DNA of 64,000 bases from JAVJRN01 sp040218415 (lineage in GTDB: Bacteria; Bacteroidota; Bacteroidia; Cytophagales; Cyclobacteriaceae), in the NCBI GenBank assembly GCA_040218415.1, contig JAVJRN010000065.1, positions 1 to 64,000 on the forward strand, given 5' to 3'. This document shows, in pieces, positions 26,216 to 36,364 of the stretch. How positions within the stretch are numbered: the stretch's first letter is position 1; every line of letters begins with the position of its first letter. Position numbers and translations under genes: made by a program. The notes below the pieces were generated by a model that did not search any database, was not told the DNA's origin, and worked only from the letters and a program-made list of their open reading frames with translations.

Positions 26216-26255
26216 TAAATTCCAAAGACTAAATATTTTTTAATCACAAAAGACC

Positions 26256-26864
26256 ATGACAGAATTGTTAGCATTCGCCATTTCTGGCGTCAACGTTATA
26301 CCTACGATTTTACTAATTTTTACCGTTTTATATTGGTTAATCGTTGTAGTTGGTGTGATCGATATTGATGCTTTGGATTTGGATTTTGATATGGATGGAG
26401 ATTTAAACGGATTAACAAGCGTTTTGTCTTTTTTCAATATCGGGCACATGCCTTTAATGATATTTGTTACGTTTTTTACAATTCCATTGTGGGCGATTAC
26501 ATTGATTTCCAACGATCTTTTGGGTATATCAAGTTTTATAGCCGGATCGTTAATCTTCATTCTGGCAGCAGTGCTTTCTCTTTTTATAGCGAAGTTCTTT
26601 ACCATTCCGATAGCAAAATTTTATCGTAAAATCAGTAAAGAAACCGAAGCAATCAAAAATCTTATCGGACGAGTATGCACTGCTAAGCTGCCTATTTCGC
26701 ATGATAGAAAGGGGCAGGCTGAAATCAAAATCAATGGAACTTCTATACTGATAACCGCGAAGACAAGAGAGGGGTATTTGGTACAGAAAAATGCAACTGC
26801 ACTCATTATTGAATTTCAAAAAGATCAAAATTTTTATTTCGTAGAACCATATCAATTAAACTAA
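26256..26864 (+). CDS. YqiJ-like membrane protein with OB-fold domain
   Basis: A 202-residue protein of the YqiJ/DUF1449-like group. Membrane segments occur at about 12-35, 65-90 and 93-120, and a cytosolic C-terminal beta-domain (about 140-200; GRVCTAKLPI, GQAEIKINGTSILITAKT) is NfeD/OB-like. NfeD- and YqiJ-type proteins are regularly encoded beside flotillins and are thought to act with them. It lies 6 bases before the flotillin gene, so coupling is likely. Confidence 0.75.
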   Translation: MTELLAFAISGVNVIPTILLIFTVLYWLIVVVGVIDIDALDLDFDMDGDLNGLTSVLSFFNIGHMPLMIFVTFFTIPLWAITLISNDLLGISSFIAGSLIFILAAVLSLFIAKFFTIPIAKFYRKISKETEAIKNLIGRVCTAKLPISHDRKGQAEIKINGTSILITAKTREGYLVQKNATALIIEFQKDQNFYFVEPYQLN

Positions 26865-26870
26865 CACTCA

Positions 26871-29036
26871 ATGACCGGACCAATTTTTTATGTAGTTATT
26901 GTCATCTCCGCTTTTGTCTTTATCGGACTTATAACGGCTGTTATCAAAATGTACCGCAAGGCTTTACAAGGCCAAGCTATGGTGCGAACAGGAATGGGGG
27001 GCACCATCGTATCTTTTTCAGGAATTTTTGTTGTGCCTATTATTCATAAGCTGGAGGTAATGGATATTACCCTCAAAACAATCATGATTGCCAGAACTGG
27101 CCGAGAGGGATTGATCTGTAAGGACAACATGCGTGCAGATATTAAAGTGACCTTTTTTGTGAGAGTGAATCAAACCGAACAAGATGTAAAGCAAGTTGCT
27201 CAATCCATTGGGAGTCATAGGGCTTCCAGTCAGGAGTCTTTAGAATTGCTTTTTGATGCCAAGTTTTCTGAGGCTTTAAAAACGGTAGGAAAAAACTTCG
27301 ACTTTGTAGAGTTGTATAGCGGAAGAGACAACTTTAAACAAGACATCCTAAATATCATTGGGACGGATCTTAATGGATATATCCTTGATGACTGTGCTAT
27401 CGACTTCTTAGAGCAGACCCCAATGCGGGAGTTGGATGAGAATAATATTCTCGATGCTGAGGGTATCAAAAAGATTATCGAATTAACATCGGCACAAAAG
27501 ATGTTATCCAATCAAATTCTAAGAGAAAAAGAGAAAACATTAACCAAACAAGATGTTGAAGCAAGAGAAACCATTCTTGAGTTAGAAAGGCAACAAGCAG
27601 AGGCAGAGGCCAAGCAAAAACGAGAAATTGAATCTGCACAGGCCAGAGAAGAGTCAGAAACAGCCAAGGTAAAACAAGAGGAGCGACTTAAATCTGAGCG
27701 GGCACGAATAAGTACGGAAGAAAATCTTCATGTCGCAGAGGAGAATAAGCTCCGGGAAGTGATCGTAGCGCAAAAAAATAAGGAACGTACAGAGGCGATA
27801 GAAACAGAGAAGGTTGATAGAGCTAGACTTCTAGAGCAAACAGATAAGCAACGTTTTGTTGAGATAGCGAACATTGAAAAGGAGAAAGCAGTAGAAGAGG
27901 AACGTAAAAATATTCAAGATGTCATTCGAGAGCGCGTCACAATTGAGAAAACGGTTGTGGAGGAGAAAGAACGAATGAAAGATATTCAAGCCTTTGCTGA
28001 AGCTGATAGAACAAAGAAAGTTGCCATTACTTTAGCGGAGCGCGATGCGGAAGAAGCACTCGTCAAAATGATTAAGGATGCAGAAGCAAGGAAACAAGCT
28101 TCAGAGCATACTGCCAAAAAACAATTGATCGATGCGCAAGCAGCAGAAAATGCCGCAATACATCATGCTCAAGCGAAGAAAACCCTTGCCGAAGCGCAAG
28201 CATCAGAAGCTGCCGCTATAGGCTTGTCAGAAGCACAGGTAATGGAGGCTAAAGCAGCTGCCAAGCAGAAAGAAGGGGACTCAGCTGCTTCCGTGATAGA
28301 ATCGCAAGCAGATGCAGAAGCAAAAGGCATACAGCTGAGAGGCTCGGCTCAGGCAAGAGCTGATCAGGAAATAGGTTCTGTGGCGGCTAAAGTTAATTTT
28401 GAGAAAGGAGAGGCCGAGGCAAATATTATCTCATTGAAAGCCGATGCGGAGCAAAAGAGAGGTTTGGCAGAAGCCAAAGTGATGAAAGAGAAGTTTAGTG
28501 CTGAGGCGGAAGGCATCAAAGAAAAAGCCCAAGCAATGAAAGCTCTTGATGACTCAGGTCGATCTCACGAAGAGTTTAAGCTTCAATTACAAATGAACAA
28601 AGAAGTAGAACTCTCTAGAATCTCTATTCAGAAGGAAATTGCCATGTCACAGGCTTCTGTGATTTCTGAAGCTTTGAAAGCTGCGAAAATTGACATTGTA
28701 GGTGGGGAAACCATGTTCTTCGAGCAGATCGTTGGTGCGATAACCAAAGGTAAAACGATTGATCGAATGCTGACTAATAGCGACGTGTTGACCCAAGTTA
28801 AGGACACCTTCTTTTCAACCGCAAATGGTGATAATTTCAAAGAGAGGTTACGTGACTTTGTAGATCAGTTTGGCTTAAATATTCAGGAAGTAAAAGATCT
28901 AAGCGTTTCTGCTTTGCTATTGAATTTGACAGGTAGAGCTTCAAGTGATGGAGAAAAGAACATGATTTCTCAGTTGGGAAAAGTATCCGAGGCACTTGGT
29001 ATCTCTAATCAGAAAATTGCCGATTTAGGATTGTAA
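26871..29036 (+). CDS. yqiK: Flotillin-family protein (YqiK-like)
   Basis: A 721-residue protein with an N-terminal membrane segment (FYVVIVISAFVFIGLITAVI), a Band-7/PHB domain (about 25-190), and a long coiled coil rich in Glu, Ala, Lys and Arg to about residue 620. The C-terminal 100 residues are a less charged domain. Flotillins scaffold membrane microdomains. It is longer than E. coli YqiK (553 residues), mainly from an expanded coiled coil. Confidence 0.88.
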   Translation: MTGPIFYVVIVISAFVFIGLITAVIKMYRKALQGQAMVRTGMGGTIVSFSGIFVVPIIHKLEVMDITLKTIMIARTGREGLICKDNMRADIKVTFFVRVNQTEQDVKQVAQSIGSHRASSQESLELLFDAKFSEALKTVGKNFDFVELYSGRDNFKQDILNIIGTDLNGYILDDCAIDFLEQTPMRELDENNILDAEGIKKIIELTSAQKMLSNQILREKEKTLTKQDVEARETILELERQQAEAEAKQKREIESAQAREESETAKVKQEERLKSERARISTEENLHVAEENKLREVIVAQKNKERTEAIETEKVDRARLLEQTDKQRFVEIANIEKEKAVEEERKNIQDVIRERVTIEKTVVEEKERMKDIQAFAEADRTKKVAITLAERDAEEALVKMIKDAEARKQASEHTAKKQLIDAQAAENAAIHHAQAKKTLAEAQASEAAAIGLSEAQVMEAKAAAKQKEGDSAASVIESQADAEAKGIQLRGSAQARADQEIGSVAAKVNFEKGEAEANIISLKADAEQKRGLAEAKVMKEKFSAEAEGIKEKAQAMKALDDSGRSHEEFKLQLQMNKEVELSRISIQKEIAMSQASVISEALKAAKIDIVGGETMFFEQIVGAITKGKTIDRMLTNSDVLTQVKDTFFSTANGDNFKERLRDFVDQFGLNIQEVKDLSVSALLLNLTGRASSDGEKNMISQLGKVSEALGISNQKIADLGL

Positions 29037-29046
29037 TTATTGCTCA

Positions 29047-29075
29047 AAAGTCAGAGATCGCAAGACTCTGACTTT
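29047..29075 (+). terminator. Hairpin between the flotillin and AAA+ genes
   Basis: AAAGTCAGAG (29047-29056) pairs with CTCTGACTTT (29066-29075), loop 9 bases, followed by ATTTT. It could partly terminate transcription before the ATPase gene, so the downstream half may be expressed at a lower level than pspA and flotillin. Confidence 0.6.
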
Positions 29076-29094
29076 ATTTTCCATCAAAAATTTT

Positions 29095-32000
29095 ATGGCA
29101 CAAGAATCAAGCAACACTTTGGAGGCAGGAACCTACGAGTTATTACGTAGTAGAATTGTGTCTACTGCCAATCAGCTCAAATCGCAGATACAAAAACTTA
29201 ACGAGGAACGGAAAAATGTTTTCGGTACCATCGAAACAAAAGTTCTGGCCTCCGAGCGTATAACTACGAATAACAATTGCATTCCGTGGGATATGTTTTC
29301 TTTCGGATCAAAGTTTCTCTTCGGATACAATGTGCATGTGGGGCTAAGAAGTGAGGTGAAGATTGATGATGTCTTTAGTTTTTATGAATACCAATCGGAC
29401 CATACATTTCATGAGCTCAACCTTAATTCGATTATAACCGATAGTGTTTTTCTTGACGATTTCCATAAACTATACAAATACTACAAAAACACCCAATTCT
29501 TACGGTTTGCCTCTGTTGGGCCATTTTTTCACATGGTTTTTCGAACTGGAAAGGACGTTAATGACGTCAAGACTTTCAAGTGGCAGATCAAAGAAGAAAA
29601 GCTGATTTATATTGATAATCGCAGTGATCATGAATATAAATTTCCAGCACAATACGAGTTTGAGTGGAAAAGAACCCGACGGCAAGATTATCGTGATGGG
29701 CTACATCCGCATGTGTCGATAGAGGACCGAGTTTTTGTCGAATGTGTTGGAGGAGATTTAACCATTAAGGTAGAAGACAATACTGATGATGGTCAAGGTA
29801 TTTATAGGGAAGATGTAGTTAATTCACTGCAGACACTTGATGATGCCGAATTTAGCTATTCTGTAGTTGGAAATTTGATATTGATAAAGGCTAAACCATA
29901 CCAAGAAGGTGAGCGGTATTTTGTCTTTAACGAAAAATTGAAGGAAGTAAAACGGATAGACACCCTGTCCGAATCGGGCATATTATTGCCTGATAATCAA
30001 GGATTGATATTTAGTAACGGCTATTATTTACAGTCTGGAGAGTTCAAGTTGTTTGATTTAAGTCTTCGTCACATGCTCTTCGAAAGGCGCATCACTTCCC
30101 TGAATGGAGAGGATTTTATTTATGTCTTTTACAATAGAGAAAAGGGTATTTATCTGCTGCTGAACTATAATATTATATCTCAAAAAGTAGAAAATCCGAT
30201 TGTTTGCCATGGTTTTACCACTTTTGAAAATGGCGAAATGTGCGTTTTTAAAGCAGATGATGAACCTAAAAAACACCATGCTATTCAAATATGGCAAACG
30301 CCTTTTACAGGCGTAAACTTTCAGGCCGAAGAAAAATATGATTCTTTTTTGCAGAAAATCGGCAATAAGGAAGTCGTACGTGCCATGGCGGAATGTCAAG
30401 AAATCATCAATCTCATTCATCGAGAGGAGATTTATTCAGATTTATACATCGATATCATTAAGAAAGCTACCGATACGATTGATACCTATCATTGGCTCAA
30501 CACCGAGGGGTATGACTTGGATGCACCGCTCAAAGAAATTCGTGGTGTGGCAGAATCTGCGGTAGATGAATACGAAAAAGTACGGAAAATTCGAGAGACC
30601 TCTGAGCATCGATTAGCAGAATTGGCCGAGTTACACAGCCAGATACTAAAAAAATCGAAAGCTTCTTTTGGGAAAATCACAGCTTATGTAAGTCTTCTTG
30701 GCGAGATAAGGTCGGTAAGAGGAGAGGTCATAAGTGCCAAGGATCTAAGATATATTGATCAGAAAAAACTTGCGTCATTTGATGCTGACTTATCTGAAGC
30801 AGCTGATAATGTATCAGAATCATGTGTGAGATTTCTTGCACAGGATCATGCTTTGAAACCTTTTCATGATAAAATAGTCGAGTTTAAAACGAAAATAGAT
30901 CAAATAAAAAAGGTAGTTGAAGCCAATGAACTACTCCAATCAGGAGAGCAAATTGCGCAGGAGTTAGACCTTTTAATTGAAACTGTAAGCAATTTAAAAA
31001 TTACAGATGCCACACAAACAACAGCCATCATTGAAGGTATTTCGGATATTTATGGAAGCTATAATCAGGTAAAAAATAAACTTTCGAATATTAGAAAAGG
31101 TCTGCTTGAATCGGAAGGTAAAGCGGAGTTTAATGCAACAATCAAGCTCTTGGAGCAAAGCGTATCCAATTATTTGGATATCTGTGACACCCCAGCCCAA
31201 TGTGACGAATACTTGACGAAGTTGATTGTGCAGGTGGAGGAATTGGAAGGAAAATTTTCTGAATTCGACGAGTTCATTGACTTGATTTCTCAAAAGCGTG
31301 AAGAGGTATACAATGCCTTCGAATCAAAAAAACTCTACCTAACCGAGCAAAGAAACAAAAAGGCAAATCAGCTATTTCAAGCCGCTGAAAGAGTTCTGAG
31401 CGCCATTCGCAATAAGTCCGGTACGCTCAAATCCAAGCAAGACATCAATGGTTACTTTGCTTCAGATTTAATGGTGGAGAAAATCAGATCGATTTCCGAT
31501 CAACTACTTTCGATAGGAGAGACTGTAAAGTCGGACGACTTAACCAGTCAGTTGAAAACGATCAAGGAGGATGTGCTGCGTCAATTAAAAGACAAACATG
31601 AACTTTTTGCTGCTGGAGACAATATTATGCAGATGGGAAACCATCAGTTTTTCACGAATAACCTCACGCTTGATTTAAGCATGGTAGTGAAAAATAAAGT
31701 ACCACATTATCACCTTGCAGGAACAGATTTTTACGAGGTGATAAAAAACGACCAACTCGCCGCACTTTCTCATCTCTGGGATCAATCGTTGATTTCCGAA
31801 AACAGTGGTGTATACCGTGCTGAGTATTTGTCTATTTCGCTTTTTGAGTCAATGAGATTGTCAAAACTAGTCCATGAAGAAAAGACGATCAGTTTAGAAA
31901 CTTACCAATTGATGAGTGAAGCGGAAAAAGTGTTTTTTGTGCAAAGGCAAATGGCTACTCGTTATGGCGAGGGCTACATCAAGGGTGTTCATGAATTTGA

Positions 32001-33981
32001 TACCCTCTTGATTCTAAATGAAATCATTTCTCTCAGCCAGTTTGCTGGTCTATTAAAATATGATCCTGACGTAAGAGCTCTGGCAAAATTTTTCTGGAAT
32101 TCTTGCATAGCTGACGAGACTAAAAAGCTCTATGAACGTCAGATAAAAGCTGCGGCACTCATTTTATCCGTCTTTCCTTATTCGAGGGAATTCGAAGGGA
32201 TTGTCAATGACTTGAAAAACGAGGTTCAATCTCAGGAACCAAAGTTTTATGATGTCAAAACAGACTACTTAGCGGTTGCGCAGTATATTTTCGATCAGTT
32301 TTCCGAAGGAGATTATTTTATTGTCAGTCAAGTAGCGTCCGAGTGCCACCAACTCTTTTTGAATCATTTAAAGCAAAGCAAAGCCGATACCCAATTTACA
32401 GCTTCTTTGAAAGGCCTTAGCGATACGCCTGCCTTGTCTATGAGGATGATCCGACAGTGGCTTTCCGCGTTCATTAAGGAAATTGACCAACCTCATTTTT
32501 TGGATTATGCTGATGAAGTCGCTGCGCTGTTATTTTATGAAGATTACAGTGAAATTTATGTCAAAAAAGTAAGTCTATACAAGACAATCGAAGGCTTAAA
32601 AGGCTCACACAAATTAATAGAAGATGGGAAATACACTTTTCATCTAAATAATTTTTTCAAAAGATTATCAGCGTTTATCAGGGTAGATGTTCCTGCTTTT
32701 AAGCAGTTAGCGGCCCTTAAAAAGAGCTTATCTGAAGACTATCGTACTGAACTAAGACTTCATGAGTTTAAACCGCGTGTACTCTCTTCTTTTGTTAGAA
32801 ATCAGCTGATCGATAGTGTTTATTTCCCGCTAATTGGAGCTAACCTAGCCAAGCAAATAGGAACAGCCGGAGAGAATAAGAGAACCGATTTAATGGGTTT
32901 GCTTTTGCTAGTTTCTCCGCCCGGCTATGGTAAAACAACGCTTATGGAGTATATCGCCAGCAGGCTTGGGGTTATTTTTATGAAGATCAATGGACCAGCC
33001 ATTGGTCACGAAGTGACTTCATTAGATCCTGCTGATGCGCCGAACGCTGCTTCTGCTGAGGAATTACAAAAGCTGAATTTGTCTTTTGAAATGGGCAATA
33101 ATGTGATGATTTATCTGGATGATATCCAGCATTGTAATCCCGAATTTCTTCAAAAGTTTATCTCCATGTGTGATGCGCAGCGCAAAATCGAAGGAGTATA
33201 CAAAGGCAAGACCAAAACATATGATTTTCGTGGAAAAAAGGTTTGTGTAGTCATGGCAGGCAATCCTTATACCGAGTCTGGAGATAAGTTTCAAATTCCA
33301 GATATGCTTTCCAATCGAGCAGATATTTATAATCTTGGTGATGTCATAGGAGACTCTGAAGAGGCTTTTAAAATGAGCTACATTGAGAATTGCCTTACTT
33401 CTAATCAAATTTTAAGTCGTTTGGTGTCGAAAAGCCTTTCCGATGTTCGAACTGTTATTAAGTTAGCAGAGCAAGGTTCTGGTGAAGGACTAAAATTTGA
33501 AGTCAACCACACAGCTGAAGAACTTCAGGAATATGTTTCAGTTATTAAGCATTTGATGAGGGCTAGAGATGTTGTACTCGCCGTGAACAGCCAGTACATC
33601 GCATCAGCGGCGATGGCTGAGGAGTATAGAGTAGAGCCTGCTTTTAAACTCCAAGGGTCATATCGAGACATGAATAAGCTTGCTGAAAAAATACTCCCTA
33701 TGATGAATGAAGCTGAGGTGGAGACAATCATACAATCGCACTACGAAAATGAGTCACAGACCTTGACATCAAATGCGGAGGCGAATTTGCTGAGATTTAA
33801 ACAACTAACTGGAGTGCTGAGCCCAGAGCAATCTGATCGTTGGCGGTATATTATTGGCGTTTTCGCTGAAAAGCAAAAGCAATTAGGCTATGGCCAAAAC
33901 GCAAAACTTGTCGAGGGTATTGATGCTATTGCCAACAATCTCAAAGGAATATTGGATAAAATACAACAGAATAAACCTTAA
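29095..33981 (+). CDS. Giant AAA+ ATPase of the PspA-associated 'DNA repair ATPase' type
   Basis: A 1628-residue protein. The N-terminal third has a beta-rich region (about 45-430), then a long helical coiled-coil segment (430-900), and a C-terminal AAA+ module. The Walker A motif is SPPGYGKTT (about 1274-1282), Walker B is MIYLDDIQH (D1342-D1343), and sensor/arginine-finger-like residues follow (VVMAGNPYTESG, SNRADIY). Database entries often call this family 'DNA repair ATPase' (DUF3686-associated), but no nuclease or DNA-binding part is visible, and the PspA-flotillin context suggests a membrane-linked remodelling ATPase. It is by far the largest protein of the cluster. Confidence 0.8.
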   Translation: MAQESSNTLEAGTYELLRSRIVSTANQLKSQIQKLNEERKNVFGTIETKVLASERITTNNNCIPWDMFSFGSKFLFGYNVHVGLRSEVKIDDVFSFYEYQSDHTFHELNLNSIITDSVFLDDFHKLYKYYKNTQFLRFASVGPFFHMVFRTGKDVNDVKTFKWQIKEEKLIYIDNRSDHEYKFPAQYEFEWKRTRRQDYRDGLHPHVSIEDRVFVECVGGDLTIKVEDNTDDGQGIYREDVVNSLQTLDDAEFSYSVVGNLILIKAKPYQEGERYFVFNEKLKEVKRIDTLSESGILLPDNQGLIFSNGYYLQSGEFKLFDLSLRHMLFERRITSLNGEDFIYVFYNREKGIYLLLNYNIISQKVENPIVCHGFTTFENGEMCVFKADDEPKKHHAIQIWQTPFTGVNFQAEEKYDSFLQKIGNKEVVRAMAECQEIINLIHREEIYSDLYIDIIKKATDTIDTYHWLNTEGYDLDAPLKEIRGVAESAVDEYEKVRKIRETSEHRLAELAELHSQILKKSKASFGKITAYVSLLGEIRSVRGEVISAKDLRYIDQKKLASFDADLSEAADNVSESCVRFLAQDHALKPFHDKIVEFKTKIDQIKKVVEANELLQSGEQIAQELDLLIETVSNLKITDATQTTAIIEGISDIYGSYNQVKNKLSNIRKGLLESEGKAEFNATIKLLEQSVSNYLDICDTPAQCDEYLTKLIVQVEELEGKFSEFDEFIDLISQKREEVYNAFESKKLYLTEQRNKKANQLFQAAERVLSAIRNKSGTLKSKQDINGYFASDLMVEKIRSISDQLLSIGETVKSDDLTSQLKTIKEDVLRQLKDKHELFAAGDNIMQMGNHQFFTNNLTLDLSMVVKNKVPHYHLAGTDFYEVIKNDQLAALSHLWDQSLISENSGVYRAEYLSISLFESMRLSKLVHEEKTISLETYQLMSEAEKVFFVQRQMATRYGEGYIKGVHEFDTLLILNEIISLSQFAGLLKYDPDVRALAKFFWNSCIADETKKLYERQIKAAALILSVFPYSREFEGIVNDLKNEVQSQEPKFYDVKTDYLAVAQYIFDQFSEGDYFIVSQVASECHQLFLNHLKQSKADTQFTASLKGLSDTPALSMRMIRQWLSAFIKEIDQPHFLDYADEVAALLFYEDYSEIYVKKVSLYKTIEGLKGSHKLIEDGKYTFHLNNFFKRLSAFIRVDVPAFKQLAALKKSLSEDYRTELRLHEFKPRVLSSFVRNQLIDSVYFPLIGANLAKQIGTAGENKRTDLMGLLLLVSPPGYGKTTLMEYIASRLGVIFMKINGPAIGHEVTSLDPADAPNAASAEELQKLNLSFEMGNNVMIYLDDIQHCNPEFLQKFISMCDAQRKIEGVYKGKTKTYDFRGKKVCVVMAGNPYTESGDKFQIPDMLSNRADIYNLGDVIGDSEEAFKMSYIENCLTSNQILSRLVSKSLSDVRTVIKLAEQGSGEGLKFEVNHTAEELQEYVSVIKHLMRARDVVLAVNSQYIASAAMAEEYRVEPAFKLQGSYRDMNKLAEKILPMMNEAEVETIIQSHYENESQTLTSNAEANLLRFKQLTGVLSPEQSDRWRYIIGVFAEKQKQLGYGQNAKLVEGIDAIANNLKGILDKIQQNKP

Positions 33982-33985
33982 AAAA

Positions 33986-34135
33986 ATGACCATTGAATTA
34001 TTAAAGTCTATTTTAATCATCATCGTCGTTATTTTCCTTTTTGGACTCCTATTTAATGTTTTATTTCGAGTTGGATTGATTTTAATGATTTTGCTGGGCA
34101 TACTTTATTTGTTCAAAAAGGTATTTGTTGAGTAG
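33986..34135 (+). CDS. 49-residue single-pass membrane peptide
   Basis: Starts at ATG 33986, only 4 bases after the ATPase stop; the same frame is open further upstream, but that part overlaps the ATPase gene. The peptide is nearly all hydrophobic (IIIVVIFLFGLLFNVLF, then LILMILLGILYLF) with an Arg between the two halves and a Lys-Lys tail, suggesting a membrane hairpin. Tight packing between two cluster genes supports it as real. No family is recognised; it may tune the ATPase or the membrane partner. Confidence 0.6.
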   Translation: MTIELLKSILIIIVVIFLFGLLFNVLFRVGLILMILLGILYLFKKVFVE

Positions 34136-34157
34136 TACTTAAGAAAATAAGAAAAAC

Positions 34158-34703
34158 ATGTTTAATCTATTTAAGAAGAAAAAAGAGGAGCCATTGTACG
34201 ATGTTACAAACCTCAGCGTGAAGGATCTCGATGTGGGATTTGTGTTTGATTATGACATGAAATCTTGGATAGTCAAAGAAGTTCTAGAGTACGATTGGGG
34301 CAACAATAATTTTACGCGAGAGTATAAAGTAGATAGTGGTGATGAGGTTCGGTTTCTCGAAGTGGAGGATGATGACGAGTTGTTCATTGTTTTGTCCAAT
34401 TCCATTAGCCTTAGGAAAATAGAAGAAGACGTGGCGGAAAAAATCCGGAAAAAAGGCAAATCACATAAGAAAATTCAGTTTGAAGAGGAAACTTATTTCT
34501 TGGAGGAAGAATCAGCTGGATATTTTAAAAGTGCTGCCAAAAAAGGAGATGATTGGGAGGAGTTTATAACCTGGCAATATTTGAATGAAGAAGAAACCCG
34601 TGTCGTATCTTTGACACAGTGGGATGAGCAAAACATTGAAGCTTCGGCAGGGATAGTGGTAAAACCTTATCAGATATCTAACATAACACCAAGCGGAAAT
34701 TAA
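34158..34703 (+). CDS. DUF4178-domain protein
   Basis: A 181-residue, mostly beta, acidic protein. The strand pattern LSVKDLDVGFVFDYDMKSWIVKEVLEYDWG...YKVDSGDEVRFLEVEDDDE (shown in part) is that of DUF4178, a family that is repeatedly encoded with DUF350 membrane proteins and spermidine synthases. There is no signal peptide or membrane segment, so it is probably cytosolic. Its exact role is unknown. Confidence 0.75.
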   Translation: MFNLFKKKKEEPLYDVTNLSVKDLDVGFVFDYDMKSWIVKEVLEYDWGNNNFTREYKVDSGDEVRFLEVEDDDELFIVLSNSISLRKIEEDVAEKIRKKGKSHKKIQFEEETYFLEEESAGYFKSAAKKGDDWEEFITWQYLNEEETRVVSLTQWDEQNIEASAGIVVKPYQISNITPSGN

Positions 34704-34740
34704 TATGCTTCGATTGAACTAAAAACACAGTAATATTCAT

Positions 34741-35469
34741 ATGAAATACCAAATTCTAAAATATTTATGCTTGTTTACTTTGGCGTTTTTCGTCTCTTCA
34801 TGTGGAGGTCCAAAGTATCAAAAAAATCCTTTAGATGTAATTGCTCGCGACTTGCCTAGTGATAAGCCTTTCACAGCGATACTCTATGACATGGATGTAA
34901 AAGGTAATTTTATAGAGACGTATTATCATCAATATAAAATTGTGCAAGACGATGGTAATGGAAACTTAGACGAGTTCACCACAGGAATGCTCGAAGTGAG
35001 TAAGGAAACATTCAACAAGCATATCAATGACATGGGAATGGAGCTCATGGCGCGAGATAGCACGGGTCAGTTGAGTAAAGGGGCTGCACCTCCGGGTTAC
35101 AACAATTATGTAGGGAATGAAAAATATGGCCAGTGGAAAACCGACAATAGCGGCAATAGTTTTTGGGCTTTTTACGGTCAATATGCTATGATGTCAACCA
35201 TGTTTAATATGATGGCTTACCCTGCTCGTAGAAGTTACTACAACGATTGGCGAGGAGGCTATGCGGGAACTGGTCGAGGTTATTATGGGCCGTCAAATGG
35301 TGGAAGCAGCTACTATGGCACTAATAGCGCTCATGGCCGTAGTACAAAACCTAGTTCAAGTTGGAGCAAAAAGAGATCTTCATTTAGACAAAATGTAGCT
35401 TCTAGAACCTCGAGATCATCTTCGAGTTCAAGTGGATATCGTTCCCGAAGCGGATCCTACGGAAAATAA
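34741..35469 (+). CDS. Lipoprotein with Ser/Arg/Gly-rich tail
   Basis: A 242-residue lipoprotein (lipobox FFVSSCGG). A globular N-terminal region (about 25-150) contains FTAILYDMDVKGNFIETYYH and a Trp/Tyr-rich stretch; the C-terminal 80 residues are low-complexity in Ser, Arg, Gly and Tyr (SRSGSYGK at the end). I do not recognise the family by name, although such lipoproteins recur in DUF4178/DUF350 clusters. It is probably an envelope-facing component of the system. Confidence 0.6.
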   Translation: MKYQILKYLCLFTLAFFVSSCGGPKYQKNPLDVIARDLPSDKPFTAILYDMDVKGNFIETYYHQYKIVQDDGNGNLDEFTTGMLEVSKETFNKHINDMGMELMARDSTGQLSKGAAPPGYNNYVGNEKYGQWKTDNSGNSFWAFYGQYAMMSTMFNMMAYPARRSYYNDWRGGYAGTGRGYYGPSNGGSSYYGTNSAHGRSTKPSSSWSKKRSSFRQNVASRTSRSSSSSSGYRSRSGSYGK

Positions 35470-35499
35470 ACCTTACCATCCAACCTCACTTATCATCCA

Positions 35500-36360
35500 A
35501 TGCAAATACTCGATAACGTACTTACTAGTCTCACCTACATTGTTGCCAGTTTTATTCTTTTTTTTGTTGGGAAGTTGGTTTATCAACTTTTTCATCCAAA
35601 AATTAAAGTGGCTCATGAGCTGGTTGAAAAGGACAACCTAGCATTTTCCGTTGCGCATGTTGGCTATTTTGTAGGGCTCCTATTGGCTATAGGCAGTGCA
35701 GTGATGGGCGAGTCGTATGGTTTGGTCAATGACTTGATCAATATTGGTATTTACGGTGCGCTATCTATCGTGCTACTCAACCTATCGTTGATCATCAATG
35801 ATAAGTTGATTTTATCAAAATTTGACTTAAAGAAGGAAATCATAGATGATCAGAACTTGGGTTCTGGTATTGTAGAAGGTGCCAATGGGATCGCTACAGG
35901 ATTGGTGGTATTGGGCGCCATACATGGTGAAGGATTTGGGGTTGGCGGACCGATAGTCACTGCTGTCTGTTACTGGATACTTGGTCAGTTGATTTTATTC
36001 ATTACCACTTTCGTGTATAATGCCATCACTCCATACGATATTCATGAGCATATCGAAAAGAAAAATACCGCAGTGGCCATCGGCTATGCAGGCGCTATTA
36101 TTGCCATTGCGAACCTGATCCGTTTTGCATTGATGCATGATTTTGAAAGCTGGGTGATTACTCTACAGGACGTAGCAATAGATGTGACGATCGGGTTGAT
36201 ATTTTTGCCAATCGCACGTTTTGTTACCGATAAAATATTGCTTCCAGGACAAAATATTACTGATGAGATTGTGAATCAAGAGCATCCTAACTGTGGAGCT
36301 GCGCTGGTGGAGGCATTCGCATATATTGGTGGTTCAGTATTGATTTGTTGGGCGTTATAG
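35500..36360 (+). CDS. DUF350 (YjfL-like) integral membrane protein
   Basis: A 286-residue protein with about eight hydrophobic segments in two similar halves, each with the DUF350 pattern (AFSVAHVGYFVGLLLAIGSAV and AVAIGYAGAIIAIANLIRF). E. coli YjfL belongs to this family and is encoded near the PspA paralogue YjfJ. The function is not established; a small channel or scaffold has been suggested on context only. It is followed after 4 bases by the spermidine-synthase gene. Confidence 0.85.
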   Translation: MQILDNVLTSLTYIVASFILFFVGKLVYQLFHPKIKVAHELVEKDNLAFSVAHVGYFVGLLLAIGSAVMGESYGLVNDLINIGIYGALSIVLLNLSLIINDKLILSKFDLKKEIIDDQNLGSGIVEGANGIATGLVVLGAIHGEGFGVGGPIVTAVCYWILGQLILFITTFVYNAITPYDIHEHIEKKNTAVAIGYAGAIIAIANLIRFALMHDFESWVITLQDVAIDVTIGLIFLPIARFVTDKILLPGQNITDEIVNQEHPNCGAALVEAFAYIGGSVLICWAL

Positions 36361-36364
36361 ACTT

